Origin: Cypionkella sp.
Lineage (GTDB): Bacteria; Pseudomonadota; Alphaproteobacteria; Rhodobacterales; Rhodobacteraceae
Assembly (NCBI RefSeq): GCF_028290025.1
Contig: NZ_JAQGKQ010000116.1
Span: 1-33,546 of the forward strand
Length of the DNA: 33,546 nt
Direction of reading: 5' to 3'
A model generated the notes under the pieces. The model had not been told where the DNA came from. It searched no databases and worked only from the letters and a program-made list of their open reading frames with translations. Positions within the stretch are counted from its first letter, which is position 1; each line of letters opens with the position of its first letter. The position numbers and the translations under genes are program-made. Positions 26,501-33,215 of this stretch are shown here, piece by piece.

Positions 26501-27556
26501 GAACGGGCTGTAAGCTACAATAGCATTTTTGGTAAGACGTAGGATAAAATCCCAATCTACCATGCGTTTCAAAGAGGTATCGAAAGGTCCAAGCGGGTCA
26601 GAGAAAGTTTTTTGGTGACAGAAGACATTCATATCTATGTAATTTGCATGTAAGCAGTCAGACCATGAAAACGGCTCACCACGATATCCTATTAAATTGC
26701 CCTCACCATCCTGCAGGCGGGACGCCGCATAGGCGCAATCGGCGCCAGAAACATCCAAGGATATAAGCATGAGTCTTAGATAATCTGGCGTCCAAGCGTT
26801 GTCTGAATCAAGGTAAAATATGACCGAACCGGTTGCGATCTGCAGCCCAAGGTTTCGCGCCGCACTGACACCGCCATGCGAGGCATTGAATATACGCAAG
26901 CGAGTGTCGGTTTCGTAATCTTGCAGAACCTTATCCGTCCCGTCGGTACTGCCGTCATCTACGACGATAAGTTCAAAATTGGAGTGCGATTGCTCAAAGA
27001 CAGACATAAGCGCGCGTCTGATTTTATCAGCTCTGTTATAAGTAGGCATAATTACGGTGGCTTTAACTTGCGATGCCCGGAAATCTTCCTGTTTTAGTGA
27101 AGCAAGGAGTTCAATAACTTCCCGAGCCAAAATGTTATCAAAATTGCCATATAACCTGTTAGGGGAAATTGACAATTTCGTGAGAAGTATATTTTTAGCG
27201 ACCTCTCGAAAATCCGGGCCTTCCTGTTTTATGCTGTTAATGCGCGATACCTCGACTGCGGGATCAGTCGCGAGGTTGCTCTTAGGTACTTGCGGTTTAT
27301 ATTTCTTTGAGCGACCTTCAGTCTCATAATGCAGAAGCGCATCTACTTCTTTTTCAAAAGAGATTTTATACTTTTCTTTGTACAGCTTACTGTCAAACCG
27401 TGGGCTTGGATTTCTATTTAACAAGTAGCCAATATTTACATAATGCTCTGCCGGGGTTAATCCTGAAAAAATGACGTCTAGATACTCGTTAAAGTACCAT
27501 TCTGAATCAAAGAAGTTGCTTTCCAGAATTTTTTTAATTTTTTCAGAGCTATTCAT
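23546..27556 (-). CDS. 1336-residue multidomain glycosyltransferase with AlgX-like O-acetyltransferase domain
   Basis: Domains in order: residues 13-85, a short repeat of the FDSEWYFNEYLDV...HYVNIG type found in glycosyltransferase giants; 165-380, a GT2 domain (VIMPTYNRADKIRRAL, VVDDGSTDGTDK at 199-209, DSD at 250-252); about 398-690, a CgeB-like GT-B region (GVFVGNSRNVMREIVKW, SMREFGFVSNRVFDVLGCGG); about 703-1040, a second GT4-like region (FVDTDDAFSFHD, VYMGTATHDHDFNLVLPAFE, KFLDYSAIGLLSVVSCGPAY); about 1050-1300, an AlgX/AlgJ-type SGNH domain with DTHWNHWGAF near 1170 and MFRDSFSS near 1263. The last is a family of alginate-type O-acetyltransferases that work in the periplasm, which sits oddly on cytoplasmic GT domains, and no membrane helix is obvious. 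AGGA supports ATG 27556. The 5' third is more AT-rich than its neighbours, suggesting separate origin. It probably builds and acetylates part of the polymer. Confidence 0.88.
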   Translation of the reverse strand: MNSSEKIKKILESNFFDSEWYFNEYLDVIFSGLTPAEHYVNIGYLLNRNPSPRFDSKLYKEKYKISFEKEVDALLHYETEGRSKKYKPQVPKSNLATDPAVEVSRINSIKQEGPDFREVAKNILLTKLSISPNRLYGNFDNILAREVIELLASLKQEDFRASQVKATVIMPTYNRADKIRRALMSVFEQSHSNFELIVVDDGSTDGTDKVLQDYETDTRLRIFNASHGGVSAARNLGLQIATGSVIFYLDSDNAWTPDYLRLMLISLDVSGADCAYAASRLQDGEGNLIGYRGEPFSWSDCLHANYIDMNVFCHQKTFSDPLGPFDTSLKRMVDWDFILRLTKNAIVAYSPFIGCLYVDDSEDKSRVTTSAPYLYRHVVHRKNMDGHVSTSDTVAALTYKFAIKIPAPYDLRMAWGDYHYAESLKAALENLGHSVRLDFLGTWYDAPVTSDHVVIALRGLTRYEPRPEHVSLIWNISHPDRIPYEEYTAYHGIFVASQSYAALLAQILDRPVYPLLQCTDTERFRFETPQEQSERGVFVGNSRNVMREIVKWACEAELPLDVYGEKWENFIPNEMIKAQNVPNSELRHIYSAAAFVLNDHWASMREFGFVSNRVFDVLGCGGRLISDHLPLIPKLFGDAVLTVHDGGELQQKLAQGLVPLSPEARRAVADLIHQEHTFDARAAKILDWLRNYLCGEVPPVETTPDKIKLGILPQHGRFWPTSSAFIRLIAPLTTDAAHVMVDLVVLKSALDPQIDTLDACIVQRIAIPDQADAQSFITRLERQNIPLFVDTDDAFSFHDTHNQAEKTLRYLMGYAREIWVSTPALALSYEDVGRPLRVVPNDLDARFWRNYRTLPNMAFGDGPVRFVYMGTATHDHDFNLVLPAFEKLAETHEGQFELTLIGATRYAQQKPWLHRLPPPRKRGDYPNFVRWFVNRGPFDVGIAPLQETPFNSAKSDVKFLDYSAIGLLSVVSCGPAYSDVLSQGLAVGCEGNTDSWYDAMVDILENRGQFNAMRQKAYDLVWQQRNTNSGDNPMVARLTEIVAARRANTLPLLHPMVLEGKDGWLFLRSDSNKVLLQITGKMQVADGFEDSWRRQFQERSRLAREGGYRYFHSIVPNKECVYAQFLPDGIVLSSNRPVHQVLMAADGLVPCLYHLDLLRDAARTQNVFSMGDTHWNHWGAFVTFNQTMAEMGLPPIGPDEFQLIEHEIDGDLSGKIGQRTSSPLITFINPAFQRVYNNDVKHMGNLQIYENEDKTLPKLVMFRDSFSSHQLEMFAARFSRAVFVWQPNIDYSIIAAEAPDIVIVQQIERFVVTVPDDENGLSVKDHERRKLTDIIS

Positions 27557-27830
27557 TCGATATGTCCTATGCGAACCAACACTTTCACCTAATGTTCTTC
27601 ATAAGAAAATCTAGCCAAATCTCTAGCAAAGAAGCGGCCTGCACGAGACGCTTGATGTTGACAGCGGTTTTATGCCGACTGTCTGGATTAGTGTAGATAG
27701 TAGGGGTTCTGACCGACGCTTCTGTCTATGTGCCTTCCGCCACTGCCCTTCGAACAGAGCAACCATTCGATTGACCCATGGTGGCAGATAGTCCAAAATG
27801 ATCATGCTAAAAGAAGAGCCTTGCGGTTGC
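27557..27830. other. Gap between hydrolase and giant glycosyltransferase genes
   Basis: About 270 bases hold no gene I can support. A leftward open frame (stop at 27623, possible ATG 27865) reads SMIILDYLPPWVNRMVALFE and a basic segment, overlapping the hydrolase end. It has no Shine-Dalgarno sequence and matches nothing I know. Confidence 0.3.
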
Positions 27831-28790
27831 TCAGCTGGAAACTCGTCCTCCTTCTTTGAGCTCATTGGGTGTTTTTGCTTCAATAGACACGCAGTCTTTC
27901 CCTATATCCCGTGCGATCCCACGGCCCAGTAGCTTGCTCCAGAGAGCAATTGTATCAGCTTTTTCCATGGGAACATGCCCTCCTTTGGGGGTCTTCCGGT
28001 TAAACATGTGAAACTCTACCTCAACGTTGCGAAAGCGGTAGTCTTGCTCGCGAAGAAGGCTCAAGTCATCCCAAAATGGCTCCATTTGAGTGCGGGTGTG
28101 CTTGTAATCTTTAATGTTTTGACAATAGATTACGCGCGCTGGAAGATGAATAGCCTCGCGCCAGCGGTCGATCACCCGCATGCGTGTAGAATAATTACTG
28201 CTGATATAATCTTCGCTTCGGCCTTTGTAGCAGCGGCGGATCATTTTTTCACGCGGGCCATCGTCCTTATAAGTTAAGAGATCTACCTGCGGGATCTCCA
28301 CTATCACTTGGCAGCGGGGGAAACAGACTGCAGCCATGAGCGCCCAAAAACCACCGGCGGAAATTCCGTAAAGCACTGTTTCCTCCGGGCCGATTGCAAC
28401 AAGTTGTGCAAGCCGCTGTAAGACATTGTCAATCGCCTCAACGGCCCAAACTTCCCGATAGCCCTGACACCAGCCTGCATCCAGACTGTCTCCCATATAA
28501 AGAGTGGGATCGTTGAAGGTAATAAACGACGCAGTTATGTCGCGATGCCACGACCAGCGGTAAAAGTAAGGTAGTTGGTCGCGCTGTCGCTGGATCGCAT
28601 CTTGCCCGCTAATCAGCAAGTTTGTGGCACCCGTGTGTAGAAAGGCGAAGAACTCGATTACGAACCCTTTGTGAGCAACGCGATAATGCATCTGACGGTC
28701 AAAATGCACGGTCAAGGTCTCGAATGTGCAGTCTATCAGTTCTGGCTCGTAGGTAACTTTTTTGTCTTGCCAAGCGTTGTCGCGCGTCAT
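27831..28790 (-). CDS. Alpha/beta-hydrolase-like protein of the polysaccharide locus
   Basis: This is a 319-residue protein with a nucleophile elbow GISAGGFWALM (Ser144 in GxSxGG) after a strand ETVLYGIS, and a late histidine in KGGHVPMEKAD that could complete the triad. An acid (Asp102 or another) is not assignable by eye. The N-terminal part (FVIEFFAFLHTGATNLLISG, SFITFNDPTLYMG) follows the pattern of small alpha/beta-hydrolase-like proteins found in glycosyltransferase clusters. It may be an esterase or deacylase for the polymer or may have lost activity. ATG 28790 has AGGGACG six bases upstream and is preferred over an upstream in-frame start at 28823. It has no signal peptide, so it is cytoplasmic. 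Confidence 0.7.
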   Translation of the reverse strand: MTRDNAWQDKKVTYEPELIDCTFETLTVHFDRQMHYRVAHKGFVIEFFAFLHTGATNLLISGQDAIQRQRDQLPYFYRWSWHRDITASFITFNDPTLYMGDSLDAGWCQGYREVWAVEAIDNVLQRLAQLVAIGPEETVLYGISAGGFWALMAAVCFPRCQVIVEIPQVDLLTYKDDGPREKMIRRCYKGRSEDYISSNYSTRMRVIDRWREAIHLPARVIYCQNIKDYKHTRTQMEPFWDDLSLLREQDYRFRNVEVEFHMFNRKTPKGGHVPMEKADTIALWSKLLGRGIARDIGKDCVSIEAKTPNELKEGGRVSS

Positions 28791-28972
28791 TTTCGTCCCT
28801 TCGTCATTCGCTAGCCTACGCAAGCTAAAGCCTATGCCTTATATAAGGGACCCACTGCAATTTATTCCGGCGGAAGCGCCGTTTGGGGTCAAACCAAGAC
28901 CGCATCGGATATTGCTGTCTAATCGTGAACTCTAAGTGGCAAGATGTATCTCCGGCTTAACGGAAGCACGCC

Positions 28973-30118
28973 TCAGTCACTGCTGATCCTTTCAGCTTGG
29001 GTAGCCAGCCCGAAAACCGACCCCACCAAGCTGAACACGTTGCGGGTGCCGACCAGCGGGCTTTCGGTGACGTAGATCAAATCGCCGGGATTTATGGCAA
29101 ACGCGCCAGCGCTGAACAGGCCATCGGCGCTGGTGAGATCGAGCGTAAAGATGGTGCGGACATGGCGCGGCCCGGTGCCGTCGCGGCGCACGGCTGATTG
29201 CGGATAACTGCGCAGTACCAGAATGCCTTGCGCATTGGCGCGCTCGGCCGCCAATCCGCCAATGATCGACAGTGCATCCAGCGCCGAAACCTTGTCTTGT
29301 GGGAATTGGTGCTGCGCGCGGCTGCCTGCGGCCCCCAGCGACAGGAAATAGCGATCATCTTCCGCGACTAAGATCCGGTCGCCGCCTTGCAGAGTGGTGT
29401 TCAGCGCGCTGTCCTCGCTTAAGCGATCCATGCCGATGCCATAAGTGCGACTGCCGCGTTGCAAGCGAACTTGCGGGTTTTTGAAGCGTTGATTGGGGCC
29501 ACCCGATGCGGCCAGAATATCCAGCAGGGTCACATCTTGGTCGCTTAGCGGATAGGGCCCGGGATTGCCAACACCGCTGACCACGCTGACGCTGCTTTCA
29601 CGGCCCTCGGTCAGGCCCAGTTGCACTTGAGCCGAGGGGGTGACCGCCGAATAGGCTTTTTCAATCGTGCTACGGGCATGTTCGGGCGACATGCCGCTGA
29701 TTTTTTGCGTGCCGATATAGGGCAGGAATATTTGGCCTGTTGACGACACTTGCATTGATGGGAAGCTGACGAACCGCTGCCCCGGTGTGGTCAGCAAACT
29801 GTTGTCCTCGGTCACCCAGACCGACAGTGCTACGGTATCGCCGGGGGCAATGATGCGGGTGCTGGGTTGGGCCACCCGTTTGATCCAGCCCAGATGCGCA
29901 GGGCCTGCCTCTGGCCAACTGGCATAGCGGGCAAGGCTGTCTTTGGTGATGGCCTCGACGGCAAATTCGGTTGGTACCACCTGATCGGCTTGCGCCACGG
30001 CGGGGTCAATTTTGCTGCCCTGCTTCAGCACCTCGCGTTGCAAGCCTGCGCTACGCGGCAAACTTCCGCAGCCAGCCAGCACCAACACAAGACCCATCGA
30101 CACGAGTTTAACGAACAT
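28973..30118 (-). CDS. kpsD: Outer-membrane polysaccharide export lipoprotein (Wza/KpsD type)
   Basis: This 381-residue protein begins with a lipoprotein signal, LVSMGLVLVLAGC with the lipobox Cys17. A polysaccharide-export domain follows (IIAPGDTVALSVWVTED, VSSTGQIFLPYIGTQKISG). Two SLBB-like segments come next (SVVSGVGNPGPYPLSDQDVT, LLDILAASGGPNQRF, LSIIGGLAAERANAQG, FAINPGDLIYVTESP). These form the periplasmic barrel and outer-membrane channel that takes polymer from the KpsE/KpsMT complex. The length matches Wza (about 380) rather than the longer E. coli KpsD. It lies in the same leftward block as the GDP-mannose enzyme, 156 bases downstream of it, and 182 bases before the hydrolase. Confidence 0.93.
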   Translation of the reverse strand: MFVKLVSMGLVLVLAGCGSLPRSAGLQREVLKQGSKIDPAVAQADQVVPTEFAVEAITKDSLARYASWPEAGPAHLGWIKRVAQPSTRIIAPGDTVALSVWVTEDNSLLTTPGQRFVSFPSMQVSSTGQIFLPYIGTQKISGMSPEHARSTIEKAYSAVTPSAQVQLGLTEGRESSVSVVSGVGNPGPYPLSDQDVTLLDILAASGGPNQRFKNPQVRLQRGSRTYGIGMDRLSEDSALNTTLQGGDRILVAEDDRYFLSLGAAGSRAQHQFPQDKVSALDALSIIGGLAAERANAQGILVLRSYPQSAVRRDGTGPRHVRTIFTLDLTSADGLFSAGAFAINPGDLIYVTESPLVGTRNVFSLVGSVFGLATQAERISSD

Positions 30119-30274
30119 GAATGCAGGCCCCCAAGGGTCGAAGATGATGCAGGCTGCACCGGAATTTCATCTTCTTTAGCTGTTGTTGTGGATTGGCGGA
30201 ACAGCTGTTGCCGTGTTGAGGAAAGAAAGCTGGGGATTATTGCCGATCGCAGCTTCCGGATGCACACGATTGCG

Positions 30275-31687
30275 TTATTTTCGCGCGTAAATGTCCTCAT
30301 AACGGGTGATGTCATCCTCACCCAAGTAGGGCCCGGTCTGCACCTCGATCAGCACCATCGGCATCCGACCGGGGTTTTCCATCCGGTGCACGGCACCTAG
30401 AGGGATATAGATCGACTGATTTTCGCTTAGCAATTGTACTTTGTCATCCACCGTGACCTTCGCCGTGCCTGCCACCACGATCCAATGTTCCGAGCGGTGC
30501 ACATGGCTTTGCAAAGAGAGCGCCGCACCCGGGTGCACATGGATGCGCTTGACCTGAAAGCGATCCGCCAGCACCAGGGTCTCATACCAGCCCCACGGTC
30601 GGTGATCTTTTGGAAATTGCACTGCTTGTTTGGCGGCCCGGGCTTTCAGCACTGCCACCGCCTGTTTGACATTTTGCGTGTCGGACATATCTGCCACGAT
30701 CACCGCATCGCGCATTGCCACCGCGACGATGTTCTTCAAGCCAATGCCAACCAGCTCAATATCGTCACTTTCCGCCCGCAGCAGGGAGTTTTCACAATCC
30801 AGCGCGGTGACATGGCCAAAGCTCGCATTGCCCGCAGCGTCTTGCGGGCTTTCCTGCCAGACCGATTGCCAACCGCCGAGATCGCTCCACGCACCATCGT
30901 AGCGCACCAGGCTTACATTGCGCGCCCGCTCCAGCACCGCAAAATCAATCGAGTCTTCTGGCACCGCATTCCAAGCCGCAGGATCAATCCGGATAAAGCC
31001 CAAATCCACCTCGCCCGCTGTCATCGCAGGGCGCAGCGCGGCCAGGATCGCCGGCGCATGGGCGGCAAAAGCCTCAATCAGCACCGAGGCGCGCACCAGC
31101 ACCACGCCTGCATTCCACAGATGCTGCGGATCAGCAAACAATTGCGCCGCACGCGCCGCATCGGGCTTTTCGATAAATCGGGCTAATTGTTGCACGCCGG
31201 GGAAGGTCGCAGCCCCCGCCTCAAGCCAGCCATAGCCGGTTTCGGCGCGGGTGGCTTGAATGCCAAAGATCACGATTTGCCCGGCTTCGGCCGCCACCCG
31301 TCCAAGCTTGACCGCGGCGCGAAATGCAGTCGCATCGGCGATGGCATGATCAGTGGGCGTCAACAGCAGCAGCGCCTGCGGGTCTTTTGTTGCCAGATAC
31401 AAAGCTGAGGCGAGTGCGGCAGGGGCGGTGTTGCGCGCCGCAGGTTCGATCAAGATCGCCGCAGGTAAGACCCCCGCCGCGCGCAACTGATCGCTGACGA
31501 TGAAGCGAAACTCATTGCCCGTCACCACCACAGGTGCGGCAAACCCCGCGCCGCTGAATCGGGCCGCACTGGCTTGCAATAAGCTTTGGTCGCCCAAAAT
31601 CGCACTGAACTGCTTTGGAAAGCTTTTGCGTGACAAAGGCCAAAGCCGGGTGCCAGAGCCGCCACACAAAAGAACGGGGGTAATCAT
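30275..31687 (-). CDS. manC: Bifunctional mannose-1-phosphate guanylyltransferase / mannose-6-phosphate isomerase
   Basis: This 470-residue protein is of the AlgA/ManC/CpsB type. The N-terminal nucleotidyltransferase has the signature LCGGSGTRLWPLSRKSFPKQ at 7-26, then LTPTDHAI and FIEKPD. The C-terminal cupin isomerase domain (about 355-470) starts RPWGWYETL and has HPGAALSLQSHVHRSEHW with the metal ligands, then IPLGAVHRMENPG. It converts fructose-6-phosphate to mannose-6-phosphate and mannose-1-phosphate to GDP-mannose in the cytoplasm. The phosphomannomutase for the middle step is not in the window. ATG 31687 (AGGG 10 bases upstream) is preferred to 31714. It is the first gene of the leftward operon, implying a polymer containing mannose or a GDP-mannose-derived sugar such as fucose. 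Confidence 0.95.
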   Translation of the reverse strand: MITPVLLCGGSGTRLWPLSRKSFPKQFSAILGDQSLLQASAARFSGAGFAAPVVVTGNEFRFIVSDQLRAAGVLPAAILIEPAARNTAPAALASALYLATKDPQALLLLTPTDHAIADATAFRAAVKLGRVAAEAGQIVIFGIQATRAETGYGWLEAGAATFPGVQQLARFIEKPDAARAAQLFADPQHLWNAGVVLVRASVLIEAFAAHAPAILAALRPAMTAGEVDLGFIRIDPAAWNAVPEDSIDFAVLERARNVSLVRYDGAWSDLGGWQSVWQESPQDAAGNASFGHVTALDCENSLLRAESDDIELVGIGLKNIVAVAMRDAVIVADMSDTQNVKQAVAVLKARAAKQAVQFPKDHRPWGWYETLVLADRFQVKRIHVHPGAALSLQSHVHRSEHWIVVAGTAKVTVDDKVQLLSENQSIYIPLGAVHRMENPGRMPMVLIEVQTGPYLGEDDITRYEDIYARK

Positions 31688-31999
31688 GCTCTGCAAACCC
31701 TTACTTCCGCACATAAAGCTGTAGATCGGTTAAACCACAGTTTTTACCTACAGAGTAGGGCGGTGGGGCGACCAGTTTTGGGCGATAAGATGGCTCCGAA
31801 CGGTTACCAAGCGGACTCCGATGTTTAGCTTGTCCGATAGGTGTTCGCTTAACGGACAGATCGCGAACGGTTTCACCCCCTCGCTGCGCCCCTGCAAAAT
31901 CACACGGGATCTCGTCTCATTTACATGGTCCGGTATAATTCTTGACCTCACCGTAATTTAGGGCGGTTCCGGCCTGCAGCACCATCATTGCCAAACGAT
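31688..31999. other. Region between the polysaccharide operon and the truncated ParA gene
   Basis: About 310 bases presumably hold the promoter of the leftward manC operon. I recognise no gene, RNA or terminator. A 67-codon leftward open frame (31748-31951) shows no family pattern or ribosome-binding site. Confidence 0.35.
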
Positions 32000-32146
32000 C
32001 TATCGCGGTTCCCGTGACGTGCCGTTGTCATCCGTGTCCACGATCCTGAAATTGAGTCCGCGATGGATGGCAGCGCTGACCAAGCCAAAAACGATGGTGC
32101 TTTTACCCAGCCCACCCTTCCGCCTGACCACCGAGATAATTTTCAT
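32000..32146 (-). pseudogene. Truncated ParA-family ATPase (N-terminal fragment)
   Basis: From ATG 32146 (GGGGAAGCAGG upstream) the 48-residue frame reads MKIISVVRRKGGLGKSTIVF, a complete deviant Walker A, then FRIVDTDDNGTSREPR and a stop. Small ParA ATPases start just like this and continue for another 150 or more residues after the DTDxxGTS element, so about three quarters are missing. I could not pick up the rest in another frame downstream. It looks like a deletion remnant of a second partition system. The tandem array at 32181-32356 lies just upstream, where a centromere or operator would be expected. Confidence 0.72.
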
Positions 32147-32180
32147 CCTGCTTCCCCTTTTTTCGATCCCGACACCAATC

Positions 32181-32356
32181 ATCCGTGACACCGCTATTCC
32201 GCGCTTCCACGGTGCCGCACTTCCGCCGTGCCGTGCTTCTGCTATGCCGTTAATCCGCGCTGCTGCTATTCCGCGCTTCAGTTGTTCCGCCAATCCGCTT
32301 TACCGCTGTCCCGTCCATCCGCCGCTCCGCTATCCCGTGTTTCCCTTGTTCCGCTT
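32181..32356 (-). repeat. Degenerate 8-bp tandem array (about 22 units) upstream of the ParA remnant
   Basis: On the plus strand the sequence divides into 22 consecutive octamers of form TTCCGCNN (minus strand NNGCGGAA). CCG recurs at 32183, 32191, 32199, 32215, 32223, 32231, 32247, 32255, 32271, 32287, 32295, 32303, 32311, 32319, 32327, 32335 and 32351, always in an 8-base register. Units where CCG is lost keep the phase. The array ends about 35 bases before the ParA fragment's start codon. Short-period arrays ahead of small parA genes can be centromere/operator sites; that role is inferred here. Confidence 0.75.
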
Positions 32357-32552
32357 CGCTAACGCCCTAGGTTCGAGCGGACAGGGGTTCGACGACACCG
32401 ACGAGCGAGCCAAACCCTCCTTCATTTCACCCAAACACACTGCAGATCGCCTAGCCGGCGAACTTGCGACGAACCATTTTTCTGAAGTATCGAGATATAG
32501 TTTAGCGTCGATAGATATGTTACGAAGTCGAAAGACGTTGGCAGGATATGCC
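32357..32552. other. Unassigned stretch
   Basis: I see no supported gene, RNA or repeat between the octamer array and the palindrome at 32553. A rightward open frame covers it but reads through the array and has no protein pattern. Confidence 0.3.
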
Positions 32553-32569
32553 TAACGTGACACACGTTA
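32553..32569. promoter_or_regulatory. Perfect 17-bp palindrome, probable operator of the small HTH gene
   Basis: TAACGTGACACACGTTA has seven-base arms that match exactly around ACA. It ends 15 bases before the ATG of the small helix-turn-helix gene at 32585, where a repressor would block transcription or translation. Confidence 0.6.
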
Positions 32570-32584
32570 TGTCGGCGGGGGTCC

Positions 32585-32731
32585 ATGCGGCGCGAAAGAA
32601 AGAAATTGACGATTGAAACCTCGGTTGAGGTGACGCGCAGGTTCAGGGCCGGTGAAACTGCCGCGGCACTGGCCGACGAGTATAAAGTTTCGCCGGATCA
32701 CGTCCGCCGGGTGTGCAAGAAACCAACGTGA
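32585..32731 (+). CDS. Tiny helix-turn-helix protein (48 residues)
   Basis: ATG 32585 follows GGCGGGGG by four bases and opens a 48-codon frame. The product is highly basic at its start (MRRERKKLTIETSVEVTRRF) and then has RAGETAAALADEYKVSPDHV followed by RRVCKK. The second part fits a helix-turn-helix: AAALADEY as first helix, KVSP as turn, DHVRRVCKK as recognition helix, like homeodomain-like HTH units in small regulators and recombinases. A perfect palindrome lies just upstream, so a self-regulating DNA-binding protein is plausible. It could also be a fragment of a larger resolvase or mobilisation protein. The 3' end overlaps the antisense ScpB remnant by 34 bases. Confidence 0.45.
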   Translation: MRRERKKLTIETSVEVTRRFRAGETAAALADEYKVSPDHVRRVCKKPT

Positions 32732-33108
32732 CGAGACGGCGCGAAGTGCTTTCCGCAATCGTGTTTTCCATTTTCGCGCGACCGTTGAGGAGGTACGGGG
32801 CTTCGATCAGGCCATTCAGGGGCTTGGATATCCTCTGCAGCCCGGATTGCTGGCGCATAGGCTGCCTTGGTGCGCAGCATACAAGCCGACCGGATCCGCG
32901 CCACCTCATAGGGCCGGTCGGCCACATCCTCGATCAACACATCGACGAAAGCCCCTGCCCCACCACCCGTGCCAAATCGTCGCGCAACTGGCGTCGCGAA
33001 GGCAAAAAGCACCGCCTCAATCCGACGCATCCATTCCTGCCAGCGTAAATCGGGCGAGAGTTCAGCCAGTTCGCGGTCTAGTTCTGCCGGGCTCTTGTCG
33101 CGTGACAT
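32698..33108 (-). pseudogene. ScpB-like (SMC-Scp accessory) protein remnant
   Basis: The first 90 or so residues from ATG 33108 resemble plasmid-borne alphaproteobacterial proteins annotated as SMC-Scp complex subunit ScpB. Key stretches are ELDRELAELSPDLRWQEWM, RRIEAVLFAFATPVARRF, VDVLIEDVADRPYEVARI and RTKAAYAPAIRAA. The middle (RRFGTGGGAGAF, then a shortened segment) departs from the expected pattern as if small deletions had occurred. After about residue 93 (near 32829) the similarity stops and the frame runs on as unrelated basic sequence to 32698. The family is normally about 200 residues, so the second winged-helix half is gone. Assignment is from memory of the motif. Confidence 0.55.
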
Positions 33109-33215
33109 GCTCAGACCTCATAGAGGCGGAAGGTCTGTATCCGCTGACGACTTCGCCTTCGCCTAGGCGAGCCAAGGACCACGCTGAGATAGACAGCTCT
33201 TGGCCTGCGAGATCG

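Noticed and set aside
27623..27865. Possible 80-codon gene after the hydrolase
   Set aside because: There is no ribosome-binding site, it overlaps the hydrolase end, and no recognisable family or membrane pattern is clear. Left as unsupported.
31748..31951. 67-codon leftward frame upstream of manC
   Set aside because: There is no start signal or similarity, and it lies in the presumed promoter region.
32147..32293. In-frame N-terminal extension of the ParA fragment through the octamer array (KRGIAAARINGIAEARHG-like)
   Set aside because: The peptide repeat is a translation of the 8-bp DNA repeat. ATG 32146 has its own ribosome-binding site and the normal ParA start.
32181..32356. CRISPR array
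   Set aside because: The repeat is only 8 bp and contiguous, with no spacers and no cas genes.
33112..33170. Short inverted repeats (CAGACCT/AGGTCTG and TCGCCTAGGCGA) upstream of the ScpB remnant
   Set aside because: Both are short enough to arise by chance and are not followed by a T run or linked to a functional gene.
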